DNA from: Populus alba
Taxonomy: Eukaryota > Streptophyta > Magnoliopsida > Malpighiales > Salicaceae
Length of the DNA stretch: 64,000 nt
NCBI RefSeq assembly: GCF_005239225.2
Contig: NC_133288.1
Span: 16,188,169 to 16,252,168, forward strand
Direction of reading: 5' to 3'
Every line of letters begins with the position of its first letter. Within the stretch, counting starts at the first letter, position 1. A model generated the notes under the pieces. It ran no database searches, had not been told where the DNA came from, and worked only from the letters and a program-made list of their open reading frames with translations. This document shows positions 46,836-58,000 of the stretch, piece by piece. Made by a program: the position numbers and the translations under genes.

Positions 46836-49800
46836 ATGAAGGGCCGAGTCACTACCAAAGTTTCTGTAAAATGGATTCTGTTTCTCTGTGTATTTTGCTT
46901 CGCTATTGGAACTCTCTTCTCTAACAGGTACACCCTCCCTCTTCATTTCTTCTTTTATCCTTTTTCGTTCCCCCTCCATTTTCGACCTTTATTTTTTCTT
47001 ATATAGTTTTTACTTGACGTCAAATCTGTTCATTTGAATCGGGTTTGTGTGTGTGCAGATTATGGGATTCCTCAGCTGAACCCAACGGTCAGCAGCTCCT
47101 ATCCCAGCGTCGACATGAACAAGTATTGCAAGTCATCAATGACGATTCCGCAACTAACAAGGTTTTTAATTATTATTATTATTATTTATATATTTTCTAT
47201 CACAATTCATCAAAATTAGTTTGCCCACCTTTTTTATTGACCTTTTTCTTTTCTTTTTGGTTCTAAAGTCATCGCTTTCTTTTTCTTTTTCTTTTTAAAG
47301 AATCTGTCGCATAATAACGATGCAATGGACGAAGTGTTGAAAAATCATGAAGCAATTCAGTTAGTGTTTCTTTCACTGACCTTAAGTTAGCCTTTTTTAT
47401 TTTGACCTTTTCATCTTTGTTAACATCGGTTTCACTTTTGTGGAATTATTGGATGCCTACCAGATCATTAGATAAGTCAGTTGCGAAGCTTCAAATGCAA
47501 TTAGCAGCATCTAGGAGTTCTCAAGAGATGAGCCTGGATAGCTCTGCTGCTGTGTCAACCTTGTCTCGCGACGGATCGGCAAGGCAGAAAGTTTTCATGG
47601 TTATTGGGATTAATACTGCTTTTAGTAGTAGAAAGAGACGTGATTCAATTAGAGAGACTTGGATGCCTCAAGGTTTTAATTGTCTTCGGTGCATTTCTTG
47701 TTTGTTTATGAAAAACTGGGTGTTTTAGCTTGATGTTTTTAGTAATTTTGCAAATTGTTTTGTTGTTTGATTAGGGAAGAAGCTTATGCAACTGGAGCGT
47801 GAGAAGGGTATTATTGTCCGGTTCATGATTGGCCAAAGGTGAATTAGTTTTACAGTCTTTTGCCCCCTTTAATCATTTATTGGGCAAGTCTGAGAAGTTT
47901 CTGTATGTTCCTTTGACACCATCTGTAGGAAAGAATTTTATTGGCTGTAGTTTAGAAGACTTGATCTTGTTAAGCATGTGAAACTACTGCCTTCATTTAA
48001 GCTAGTTCATGAGTGCATCAGCCTCTATTCCAAGAGGCAATTTCTAATGTATGATCACATTTTTGCTGAATCTTCATGTTGTGTGGTGGTTATTTGCTGT
48101 AGCTAGACTTAATGATGATACTCTATCATCATTCTCATCCATGATCATTTCATGTGGAAAAGGAGGGATACATGCAATTAAATACAGAGTGACCATGAAA
48201 ATTGCATAATTTCACATCAAGGCTTTGTGTTGCCCATGCCAGTAATTAACCACTCTCTGCGATGGTTGGCTGTCAGGTGGTATAAGAGATACATCTTTGT
48301 GGAATGTTAGTTATTTACCAACACATAATCCCTCAGATATAATCCTTCTTCTGGAACAGATGGATGGTCAATGTTAGAGAGCTTGGTTTTAGCTAAAGGT
48401 TAGACTCCGAGGATGAGGGAAGTAGGGATTGCCCTTTGCCACCTTCCCCTCTTCCTCCTCATTCCTCTCTTTTCCTGTCTGTGTGGTTTTCTGTAGTGTG
48501 TTGAACGGCAGTAGCCAGCAATATAACTTGCAATTGCAAGTCGTTGATCCTGAAATTGCTGCATTATAATTCTCTTGACTAATATAAACATCATAAGTTG
48601 ACTTGACATGATGTTGTATCTTACTATATATATCTGCACAAATTTCTCTATTGTATTGAATTGGAATTGACCTTGATGACATCTGCATGTATTTATTTCA
48701 GTGCAACATCCAACAGCATTTTAGACAGAGCCATTGACACTTGAAAGATGCTCAGCATAAGGATTTCCTTAGGCTGGTTAGAAAACCATGATGCTTTTTT
48801 ATGTATCTTGAAAGATACAATATACCATGTCAGGAATTGGTTCTCATTATTTTAAATTTTATAGGAGCATGTTGAAGGATACCATGAATTGTCTGCAAAA
48901 ACAAAAAATTTCTTTTCCACAGCAGTTGCAAAGTGGGATGCAGAGTTTTATGTCAAGGTGGATGATGATGCTCATGTTAATCTGGGTACACACTGGCTCT
49001 TAGGCATCCTTGTAAACATAGATTCTATAAAATATTCCCCACTACCTGAGATGATCACGCACACTTCTTTCTTCTGTAGGTATGCTAGCTTCCACACTTG
49101 CTCGCCATCGATCAAAGCCCAGGGTGTACATTGGATGTATGAAATCTGGACCTGTTCTTTCCCAAAGGTAATTCTTTTAGGCCCTCTCTAAACTGATGAG
49201 AATATTGATTTTCATTATCTTTTTGTCTCTATAAATTGGTGTTATTAGTGTTACATACATCTTAAATTTCCTTTCTATTCTTTAGGAATGTCAAGTATCA
49301 TGAACCAGAGTATTGGAAATTTGGAGTGGAGGGGAACAACTACTTCCGACACGCAACTGGGCAGATATATGCTATCTCAAAAGAACTGGCCACTTATATC
49401 TCCATTAACCAGTGAGGCTAGGAATTTTCAGTTAGGAATTTGGTTGGCTGATTCACCTGCTGGGATGCCACATATGGATTGTGGAGCTCTATTTTTTGGG
49501 TGTTTTTCAAGACAGTTTATGTTGTGATGCTGATTGTTACTGCAGGCCCATATTGCATAAGTATGCTAATGAAGACGTGTCTCTTGGTGCATGGTTTATT
49601 GGTCTTGAGGTTGAGCTCATTGATGACCGCAACATGTGCTGTGGGACACCACCAGGTATTGCTCTCAAAATATCAGTATGAACAGCATATGTTGCTCTAA
49701 ATTGCATCACTGGCAGGGATTTAATAAGTAAAAAGAAGAATGAATTATGTTTCATGCTTAAGATTGTTACGAGCTTGATTATTGGTTTTTATTTAATCTC

Positions 49801-50024
49801 ACAAATGGCATGGCATGTCTGGAACAACTAGGCATTTATGTTCTACTTTTTTTGTTTTTAACTCTGCCACTTCAGACTGCGAGTGGAAGGCACTGGCTGG
49901 CAACGTGTGCATTGCATCTTTTGACTGGAGCTGCAGTGGAATCTGCAAATCCGTGGAGAAGATCAAATTTGTTCATGAAAAATGCGGTGAAGGAGATGAA
50001 TCTGTCTGGAGTGCTCTCTTTTAA
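46836..50024 (+). CDS. GT31 beta-1,3-galactosyltransferase, B3GALT7-like, with a frame lesion in exon 6
   Basis: A Golgi type II enzyme that adds beta-1,3-galactose to glycans. Eleven exons are 46836-46927, 47059-47161, 47301-47359, 47464-47672, 47775-47838, 48702-48776, 48865-48985, 49080-49167, 49286-49411, 49546-49655 and 49876-50024. All phases agree except exon 6, which is 2 bases too long. The N-terminus has a signal-anchor ([17 protein letters not shown], about 13-29). The catalytic part shows [47 protein letters not shown] (DDD metal site), [52 protein letters not shown] and [11 protein letters not shown]. The expected length is ~397 residues, similar to Arabidopsis B3GALT7. In exon 6, ACT is followed by TGA at 48742 because of an extra T and an extra A (CTTGAAAG). 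Translation would stop after ~189 residues, before DDD. Everything else is intact, so this is a recent null allele or two homopolymer errors. Confidence 0.88.
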
Positions 50025-51039
50025 AATTAGGTGGAGTTATTCAATTGTGGTTCTGAGAAGGCGGGATGCAGAGTTGAGATGTGGAAGGCAGTCCCCATAG
50101 ATACTGTACAGTTCACCAAATTCCGAACATATACCTTCTTCAACTTCTGAATGATGCCCATTTGAAGAGTGCTGCAGCAAGACCTCTGGAGTGGATATTT
50201 CTGTAGAACCTTTCTATGGAAACTGTTACTTAATTGCATGGAAATGGGTTTTGGAAATGTGCAGATCTTCTAGCTTTTTTCGTATTTCGGCAGGATACAA
50301 TGTATGTACCCCCCAACATTATACTTTCAGATAGGACCAAGGAGTAGAATCACTTCGTAGGAGGCAAAAAGGAGAACAGATAGTTAAATGCAATTTATGA
50401 GATAGATAGATGCACACACAAGCTGGCGAGTCGGTGTTGCATTCCTGCACGAGTTTTCTTGAGCAGCATTAGCTTCATTGGACTGGCAACACCTTTGTTT
50501 AGTTGGAAAAATGGGGAAAAGATGGCACTGCTTATGAATGATAATGCAGATTCTTATTGTCTTCAATGGAAATTTCAACATTCAATTTTAATTATCGATT
50601 TCTAGTCTCCGGTTATGATGGCTTTATCTTTCCAGATTTTGGCAAATTCAGAGCTCGACATTGAACTTTATGGCAAAGCCATTTATATGCATTATGAATT
50701 TCGAGCAGGGGAGGGGAGGGGAGGGGAAGGTTGTTCCCATTTTGTGGTCTGGCTGCATTTCTAGCAAAATTAACGCAGTTTGGACTTCCTGCTAAACATT
50801 AATATCAAATTAGTAAGCCAGCATTTTCAGGTTTCAGTTTTCGACAGGTGTGGACCCATGATAGGTCGCGTGGTAAGTTTTTTTTCTTTTGTAAAAATGA
50901 TGTTTGGAGCCACAACCATGAAATTTAAAAAACAAATTACATAATAAATAAATCAAATTAAAAAAAGAAAAATTCATAAAGAAATAAACAATATAACTTA
51001 ATTTCTTGCTCATTAAATAAAAAGGATAAAATTAGATAA
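50025..51039. other. 3' flank of the galactosyltransferase, no further gene
   Basis: The first several hundred bases are a probable 3' UTR. A G-rich repeat lies at 50708-50726. From ~50880 the sequence turns into A-rich repeat. No coding frame has support. Confidence 0.5.
50708..50726 (+). repeat. G-quadruplex-forming (GGGGA)4 motif
   Basis: Four GGGG runs are separated by single A bases, the tightest kind of G-quadruplex consensus, about 0.68 kb after the galactosyltransferase stop. It could lie in the 3' UTR or just beyond it. Function is unknown. Confidence 0.85.
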
Positions 51040-51400
51040 AAAAAAAACTTAAAAAGATTGATCCAGATCAACTTTAAGTTATCATAACAAACCTATAATC
51101 CTGGTAATCAAGGTCGAGCAAACCCGAGTTATTATGTCAAACCCGTGACCCAAATCATAAGATCAAGAATAACCCAATAGAAACAAAGAAAATAACAAAG
51201 CCAATTTTCTTTTTTATTTTTTTTAAAACCAATGTCGAATGATGAAAGTAGAAAATAAAATAAGTGAAAAAAAAAAAAAACAATGTTAACCTGCTTTAAC
51301 TTTTTAAACGTGTGACCTAGATCATTAAATCAGAAACATCCTATCTGGAAAAATCATGAAACTCAATTCCCAATCAATCAAATATTGAAGGATTAAAATT
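51040..51400 (-). repeat. Reverse copy of the dispersed tandem module
   Basis: Two modules are readable in reverse orientation: GTTATCATAACAAACC... to AACCCGAGTTATTATGTCAA, and GTTAACCTGCTTTAAC to CAATTCCCAATCAATCAAAT. They correspond to the forward array at 40.2-40.9 kb. No coding. Confidence 0.55.
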
Positions 51401-51784
51401 AAAAAAAAAATTCAATTATGTAAAATCATTCAAAATAATAATAATAAAAAACAATTAAAAGAATGAGGATCAAAATCGAAATACAATAAAAAAATAATGA
51501 TAAAAAATGAAAGAAAAAACAAAAGCATAATTTTTATTGAAAGATTAAATTGAAAAGAAAAACCATTTCAACAAAAAAAAAAAAAACAATCAAAACAATG
51601 AAGATCAAATTAAAAAAAAAAAAACATATCTCAAATTGAGATTGAATGATGAAATTGAAAACAAATCAAAATTTCACAAAAAGACAAAAAAAATTATAAA
51701 TCACAAGAATAAGGACTTAAGTGGTAATACCCATAAATCAAAGGACGACTCTAAAATCTTGCATGGTAAACACAAATTTCAAGT

Positions 51785-51835
51785 GGAGGGGGGGGAGAGA
51801 GAGAGAGAGAGAGAGGGGGGGGAAAGAAGTGTCAT
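51785..51835 (+). repeat. G-run / (GA)n / G-run microsatellite
   Basis: A run of G bases, then about ten GA units, then a second run of G bases lies at about 51787-51827. Two overlapping short frames across it are artefacts. Confidence 0.9.
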
Positions 51836-52890
51836 CAATGATAAATCATGTCACCAATAACCACATGCGTTACCCTACAAGAAAGAAGACACATCAATAC
51901 TTCAAATGATACAGAAAAAGAGGGATTTTAGTCACTAGAAGGCGCCTTACATGCCTCCCATATGTGCCTCCCACACAATGACACATGCCACCCTTTATCT
52001 TTATTTTTTGTTTTATATTTATTTAAATATCAGATTTTCCTTTAGCTGATCTAAAATAATAAAAAACTCATAATGAAAATATAAAAAGAGCCCCTTGACC
52101 ACTTTTAAATCTTTTGCTTTGAAGAGTATTTTGGTCATTTTACTATGCTTTATTATTTTTTTATTAATTTTTATATTTATTCAAATACCAAATTTCCTCC
52201 CAGTTAACATGATAATGTTGAAAAAACCATTCTGAAAATACGAAAAGCCTATTGAGACCAGTTTTAAATTTTTTACTTTAAAGTGCATTTTGGTTATTTC
52301 ATTGTGCTTTTAAAATGAATATTATTTTTATTTATCTTTGGTCATTTTGGTAATAATTAATGGGTATTGTGGTGTTTCCTCCCTCTTGTTTTAGTTTTTA
52401 TTAGATTGATGACCCGTACTTTGCTATGCGCCAGATCAATTTCTTTGTAGCGTAAAAAACTGATGCTAAAACATAGTCATTGTATTTTAAAGAACGAAAA
52501 AAATCAGCAAGTCGACATAATAAAAAGAGAACTAAAAAAATAATGATTGTCAAACCTCAGGAATCAAACTGTAGAATGATTAAATCAAGAAAAAAATCAA
52601 TGAAAAAAAAGTATTAAAAAGCAAAGCACTAGCATAACCAAGTGAGATTGTCAAAACTCACGAGTAGTATTATGCATATATGGTAATCCAACAAAATAAA
52701 AAACATATCTAAAAAATCAAAATTTAATTTAAAAAGAATTAAATTTTAAAAGACAAAATAACATCAATTGAGAAAGAGATGCTTATTTGTTATAAAGATC
52801 CCAAGATTAGCTTTGCTAACCAAGAAGAGAACGAAGAACTAGCATATGCATAAAAAGAACGAAGAAGATTGCATGCAATTGAATTGATGA
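51836..52890. other. Repeat-rich spacer
   Basis: The section 52000-52380 contains two diverged copies of a block starting TTTATCTTTATTTTTTGTTT / TTTTTATTAATTTTTATATT. Each continues with TTTAGCTGATCTAAAATAAT- or AGTTAACATGATAATG-type sequence and CTTTGAAGAGTATTTTGGTC / CTTTAAAGTGCATTTTGGTT. No gene was found. Confidence 0.5.
52401..52435 (-). mobile_element. Possible Helitron 3' terminus
   Basis: The minus strand reads GGCGCATAGCAAAGTACGGG, TCATCAAT, CTAA, then T. It resembles the terminus at 15302 (same ATCTG(A/G)C start, GGGTCA and spacing to CTRR). The stem is imperfect. No matching 5' end was found. Confidence 0.3.
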
Positions 52891-53335
52891 TGTAAATAAC
52901 ATCAATTAGGTAGAAATTAAATTAATTAGAGTTTACATTTAATTTTAGGATTAATTGTCTTAGTTAAGAATTTGTTTGAATTGTGATAAGTTAGCTATGA
53001 ATTAACATAATTATAAATGCTTTCATACAATTGAGTATGTAAATAACATCAATCATGTTGAAATTAGATTAATTAGAATTGCTACAATTGAGTTTTTTTT
53101 TTTAAATTGTAATAAATTAGCTACGAATTGATGCAATTACAAAACTATTTTATGCAATACAATAGGTAAAGAATATTAAATATGTTTAAATTAAATAAAT
53201 TAATAATAAATTATAATAAGAGATTATTATAATCAAGAATTTTATTTGAATTATATAAGTTAGCTATAAATTAATACAATTAGGAATGATTTCGAGTAAT
53301 TTAGTGGAAACATAACATCAATAATGTTGAATGTT
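52891..53335 (+). repeat. Tandem array of ~130-147-bp units, just over three copies
   Basis: Units start near 52891, 53038, 53165 and 53303 (partial). Each begins (T)GTAAATAACATCAAT..GT.GAAATTA-like and includes GTGATAAGTTAGCTATGAAT / GTAATAAATTAGCTACGAAT / TATATAAGTTAGCTATAAAT followed by TAATACAATTA. Divergence between units is moderate, and there is no coding. Confidence 0.75.
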
Positions 53336-53559
53336 GGAATTACTAATACAAGAGTCGAGGTTACCGTGTTTTGTTATATAATTGTGATTTGATTGATTAC
53401 ATTTACTAATCACTGGCTTGGTGTTAATATGAATAAATTTGAATGTTTTGTTTCGTTATAAAAAATGCTACTTTCTTTATATATATATAAAAGATTTTGT
53501 GAGGTTGGAAGCTAAAGCTATTTTAAATGATATGAGGTGAAATTTATAAGAATTGTAGT

Positions 53560-53750
53560 GATTGTTTTTTAAAGTATTTTTTATTTATAAATATATCAAA
53601 ATAATATATATTTTTTTAAAAAATTATTTTTAACATCAACACATCAAAATGATTTGAAAACATTAAAAATATATTAATTTAAAATAAAAAAATAATTTTT
53701 TTTTTTAAAAAGACGTTTAAAATACAAAAAACAAACATTTCAACAACCTA
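53560..53750 (-). repeat. AT-rich MITE-like element, reverse orientation
   Basis: TTTTTAACATCAACACATCA, AATGATTTGAAAACATTAAA and AAAAAACAAACATTTC match the family of 2534-2729 in reverse orientation. Confidence 0.55.
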
Positions 53751-53835
53751 ACCACATATTTTTTGATTTTTAGTTAATTTCATGAAGCATAAATTACTTC
53801 CTTGCATTAACATTCCAAACATGTAATCATTTGAA

Positions 53836-53977
53836 GATGATTATATATATATATATATATATGTTAAAATGAGTATGAAATCACTATTTATATATATATA
53901 TATATATACGTTTAAAATATATATCATATATATATATATATATATATATATGTTAAAATGAGTTTCTATGAAATCAC
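53836..53977 (+). repeat. (TA)n-associated tandem duplication
   Basis: The motif of a (TA)n run followed by TGTTAAAATGAGT and ATGAAATCACT occurs at about 53841-53886 and again at 53929-53977, separated by another (TA)n run. It looks like replication slippage around TA tracts. Confidence 0.8.
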
Positions 53978-55010
53978 TGCCTTGTTTTTGAATGGTAACT
54001 TTAGCGTGTGTTAAATTCAATTAAATAGTTTCATTTTAAAATTGGTCACTTTGATTTATTGCTTAACTTGAGTTTCAAATTAAATCGTGTAAAAACTGAT
54101 TTTAAATAAATTATTTGATTAAATAAATTTAAAAACAACTTATATGATTGATAAAAATATAACATAATTTTTTTAAAAAAACTTTAAGATATTTTTTTTT
54201 ATATTGAGACGATGTCAGATTTGATCGATTTTGGTCACTCTACGACCTAGATCATGAGATTTAATTAGTTTAATAACTTTATTCTTTTTGTAAATTATTT
54301 TTATTTAATTTTATAATAACATTAGATGCTTTTAAAATCGAGCATCAACTTTAAAAAAAAATATTTATTTAAAATTATGATAACTCTATAGAAAATAAAA
54401 AAAATAAATTATAAATTTCATTTCTCAAACAATCTAATATTGAATAAGAGTAAAATAAAAAAAAAATTAGAAAAATTAAAAGACCAAAAATTTAAAAAAC
54501 ATATCAATGTTTATGAGTAAACCTGCTAAACTTATGAATTGAGTAACCAAGATCAATACCTCATATTTGCAAACAAAATTAAAATAAATCATCAACTCTA
54601 AATTTCCATTTAACATAAAATTATAAAAAAAATTAATAAAAAAAGAGAGTAAAAAATAAATAACAAATTATAATTCACAACATGGGAAACAATGTTTCCC
54701 TTTTAGCTTACACGCTCTTATTGCCTGCATTGTCTTCCTTTTTGTTCTTATTTTTTAGAATTTAATTTTTTATTCGGCCCGCATCAAAGCACGGAGATGG
54801 CTCGTATATTTTTCGAACTGTGTTAATAAGCTACCCTCTCTCAACCAGAAGTGAACTTAATTAACCCAACTCTCTCCCTCACTCACAAACACAGAGGACT
54901 TTTTCCTGATCTTCCTCCCCCAATGCGAATCGAAGTCTTTTCATAGAATAGAAGAAAATCATCTGTAATAATATAAGAAGGTAGACAATAGAAACAGAAA
55001 TTGAAGAGAA
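53978..55010. other. Spacer and VPS9A promoter/leader
   Basis: AT-rich sequence with weak remnants of the dispersed module near 54230-54560 (CTACGACCTAGATCATGAGA and AAACCTGCTAAACTTATGAA). The final ~170 bp before the ATG, with CTCTCTCCCTCACTCAC, is a probable 5' leader of VPS9A. Confidence 0.5.
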
Positions 55011-58000
55011 ATGGAAAATTCAGACATATCGCTGGGATTGCACGACTTCCTAGAACGGATGCGCCATCCATCCGCCGCTGATTTTGTCAAATCCATTAAA
55101 AGGTCTCTCTCTCTCTAATCGCTCAGAGCACACACAGAATCTATAAATAGAGTATTTATGATTGTATTCGAGTCTTTTTTATTTTATTTCGTTTGTTTCT
55201 ACATAATATCTTAATTCAGATTATTTGTCGATGTTCTTCTTTCTGTGAGACATGAAATGCAATTACCATAATAAGCTTAATTTTTGGAGTTAAAAAAAAA
55301 GCAATTTTTCTAGATACTAGATGGTATTTAACACCACTGTAGAAACGGTAGTTTAGACCCCTAGAAACGACTGGGTTCTTTCTTAATAAGAATAGAAAGC
55401 AATTCCCACGAGGTGGAAAAGAAAATTGTTTTTCGGTGGGTAATAATAGTTTTGAATGGTCGGTTTTCTTTTGGTGGTCAATTCCGTTTGTCATGTCGAA
55501 ATGCTACATTGTGGCTCTATTGAGTTTAGTTACAATGGCTATATGCGTTTGCTGGGATCCATCTATTTTTAGGAATGCAACGATACATGAAGCTACTTAG
55601 CTGTTGGAATTGAGTTGGGAAGGCAGTTTTCCCGTGTTTCCTACCCGCCTACCTTCAAAGTATTAGTATTAATGCTAAATGGCTTGCATGAATTTGTTTA
55701 AGTTCTAAAATATAAGGTTTGACTGTGCGATGGTACTTCTGTATGGCAGCTTTATTGTCTCCTTTTCAAACCATGCTCCTGATCCGGAAAGGGACAGTGC
55801 TCTCGTGCAGGAGTTCCTTGCCAACATGGAAACGGCTTTCAAGGCTCATCCGCTTTGGGCTGGTTGCTCTGAGGAGGAGCTCGAGAGTGCTGGCGAAGTG
55901 AGTTGATTGCCTTTTACCTTGATGACATTCCATTATGATATGAAAACTGTGATATATTAATGTTTCCTTATAAGTTAGCCTGATCTTTTTGAACAGACTA
56001 ATGTCCTGTTCAGCCTCCCTCCAAAAAAGAAAAATAGGGGAAAATTTCTTATCAGAGGCCACAACACTAATTACTTCTTGCTTAATGAATGGCAATTCTT
56101 ATTGATGTTCATTTCTTACTTCTGGGCTTTCTCTAATACACAGGGACTTGAGAAGTATGTTATGACAAAGTTATCTTCCCGTGTATTTGCTTCAGTTCCA
56201 GATGACGTGGAAGTTGATAAGCAACTTTCTGAGAAGATATCCTTGATTCAACAGTTCATTCGACCAGAAAATTTAGATATTAAGCCTGCCTTTCAAAATG
56301 AAACATCATGGCTGGTGAGTTGATGGTTTTCCATAACCATCGATTTTCTTTTCGTGGCATGGATACTATTTTCCCTTTGCACAGAGTGCATTTTGTAAAT
56401 CTGTGTTTGAAACAATGGATGTGTTCCAAGCAGCCACGAATTCGAAACACAAAAGCAGCAGCTTAAACCAGTGGCATTAATTTATGCTTTATATAAGAGG
56501 CAGAATTCCTCTTGTTAGCAACTTTTTCTGTTGAAAACATTGCATGAATGATGCATTGCTGTCAAGCCTGCCCTGTCCACTCTTTTTTTTGACGTTGATA
56601 TAACTATGGAAGACATGTCTTTTTCAATATACAGAATCGTGCAAAATGGAGGTGACTTCTTTTTTCTTTCCTCATTGCTAGGATTACCAATGTACTGCAT
56701 TGCCCTTGTAAACGCTTGAGTGTCAAATTCAATCATATACCAGGTTGAAGAACAGCCTGTAGATGGAAGATGGATCCAATCTTGTTATACCTTGTGATAT
56801 AAAAGCAATTCCAAATATTTTTGTTGTGTTTGCTTGCCAAGAAGGCATGATCCATATATTGTCCTTAACGGTAGTAGTCAATTATTTATCTCAAATAACA
56901 AAAGCTTTTTCTCTAAGGTAAAAGCAGTGCATTTGATTAGCATGAAATACTCTCACAAATATATCAATTTACAAGGTGTACAGGGCATCTGAAACTGTTC
57001 ATATTAATGAAAAACCACCGTTAACAACTGGCCATGACTTTTATCAATCATCTGCTGTTTCAATTTTGGGATTCATCTTTTTTTTTCTATAATCCATCTT
57101 ATTAATATGATGTTCACACCACCCTGTTTTCCATTTATTTTTTGTCAAATCAAAGAATTTTATCAATCTGTGTTGGCTTGCTGTCAGACTAATTGAATAC
57201 TCAGAATAACAAAGTTGACTGGTTAATGTTTATTAGATAATATTGTATACAACTGTTTTTTACACTTATGTAATATGCACATTTTAAATCTCCTTTATGC
57301 ATTGCTATGAGTTGTTGCAACCAAATCATTATCTTTTGGCTAAGTGAACTTATTACTTGGTAGGGGGGTGGGGGGGGGGGGTTTCCATTGGGTGGTAGTA
57401 ACGAACTATATTCCTGGATCATATCTCAATTATCTTCAGCTTTGCCTTATTCATTTCTTTATGTTTATGTTGGCAGCTTGCCCAAAAAGAGCTGCAAAAG
57501 GTCAACTTATACAGAGCACCAAGAGACAAGCTTGTGTGTATCCTCAATTGTTGCAAAGTCATAAATAATTTACTGTTCAATGCCTCAATGGCTTCAAATG
57601 AGAATCCTCCTGGAGCTGATGAATTTCTTCCCGTTTTGATTTATGTTACTATAAAGGTGAGATAAACAATTGTAATAATTAGATTTACTTGGCATTAAAT
57701 TTGAAATTGTTCAGAATTTTGCTTCCATACCAAAGGAAATAATTTGTTCTGAATTAACTATTCACTCAATAATTACCATCATTGGGTAAAGTTGATTGCT
57801 GTGTTTTAATTAGCATTTCTAGAGGAATTTACTGGACTAGATTTGAGGTTTTCATGGCAAGTTCTGATTCAAAATGCTTATGATCTCTGGGTTTCGACCC
57901 TCCAAGTTAAACATTTGATTCAAATTTGAATGCAAATCAAAACCTTACATGCTTGTGAAGAGTTCATTTGTGTAATTAATAAAATTTCATATGCACATCA

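Noticed and set aside
49537..49755. Minus-strand frame over galactosyltransferase exon 10
   Set aside because: A shadow of the real exon, with no independent evidence.
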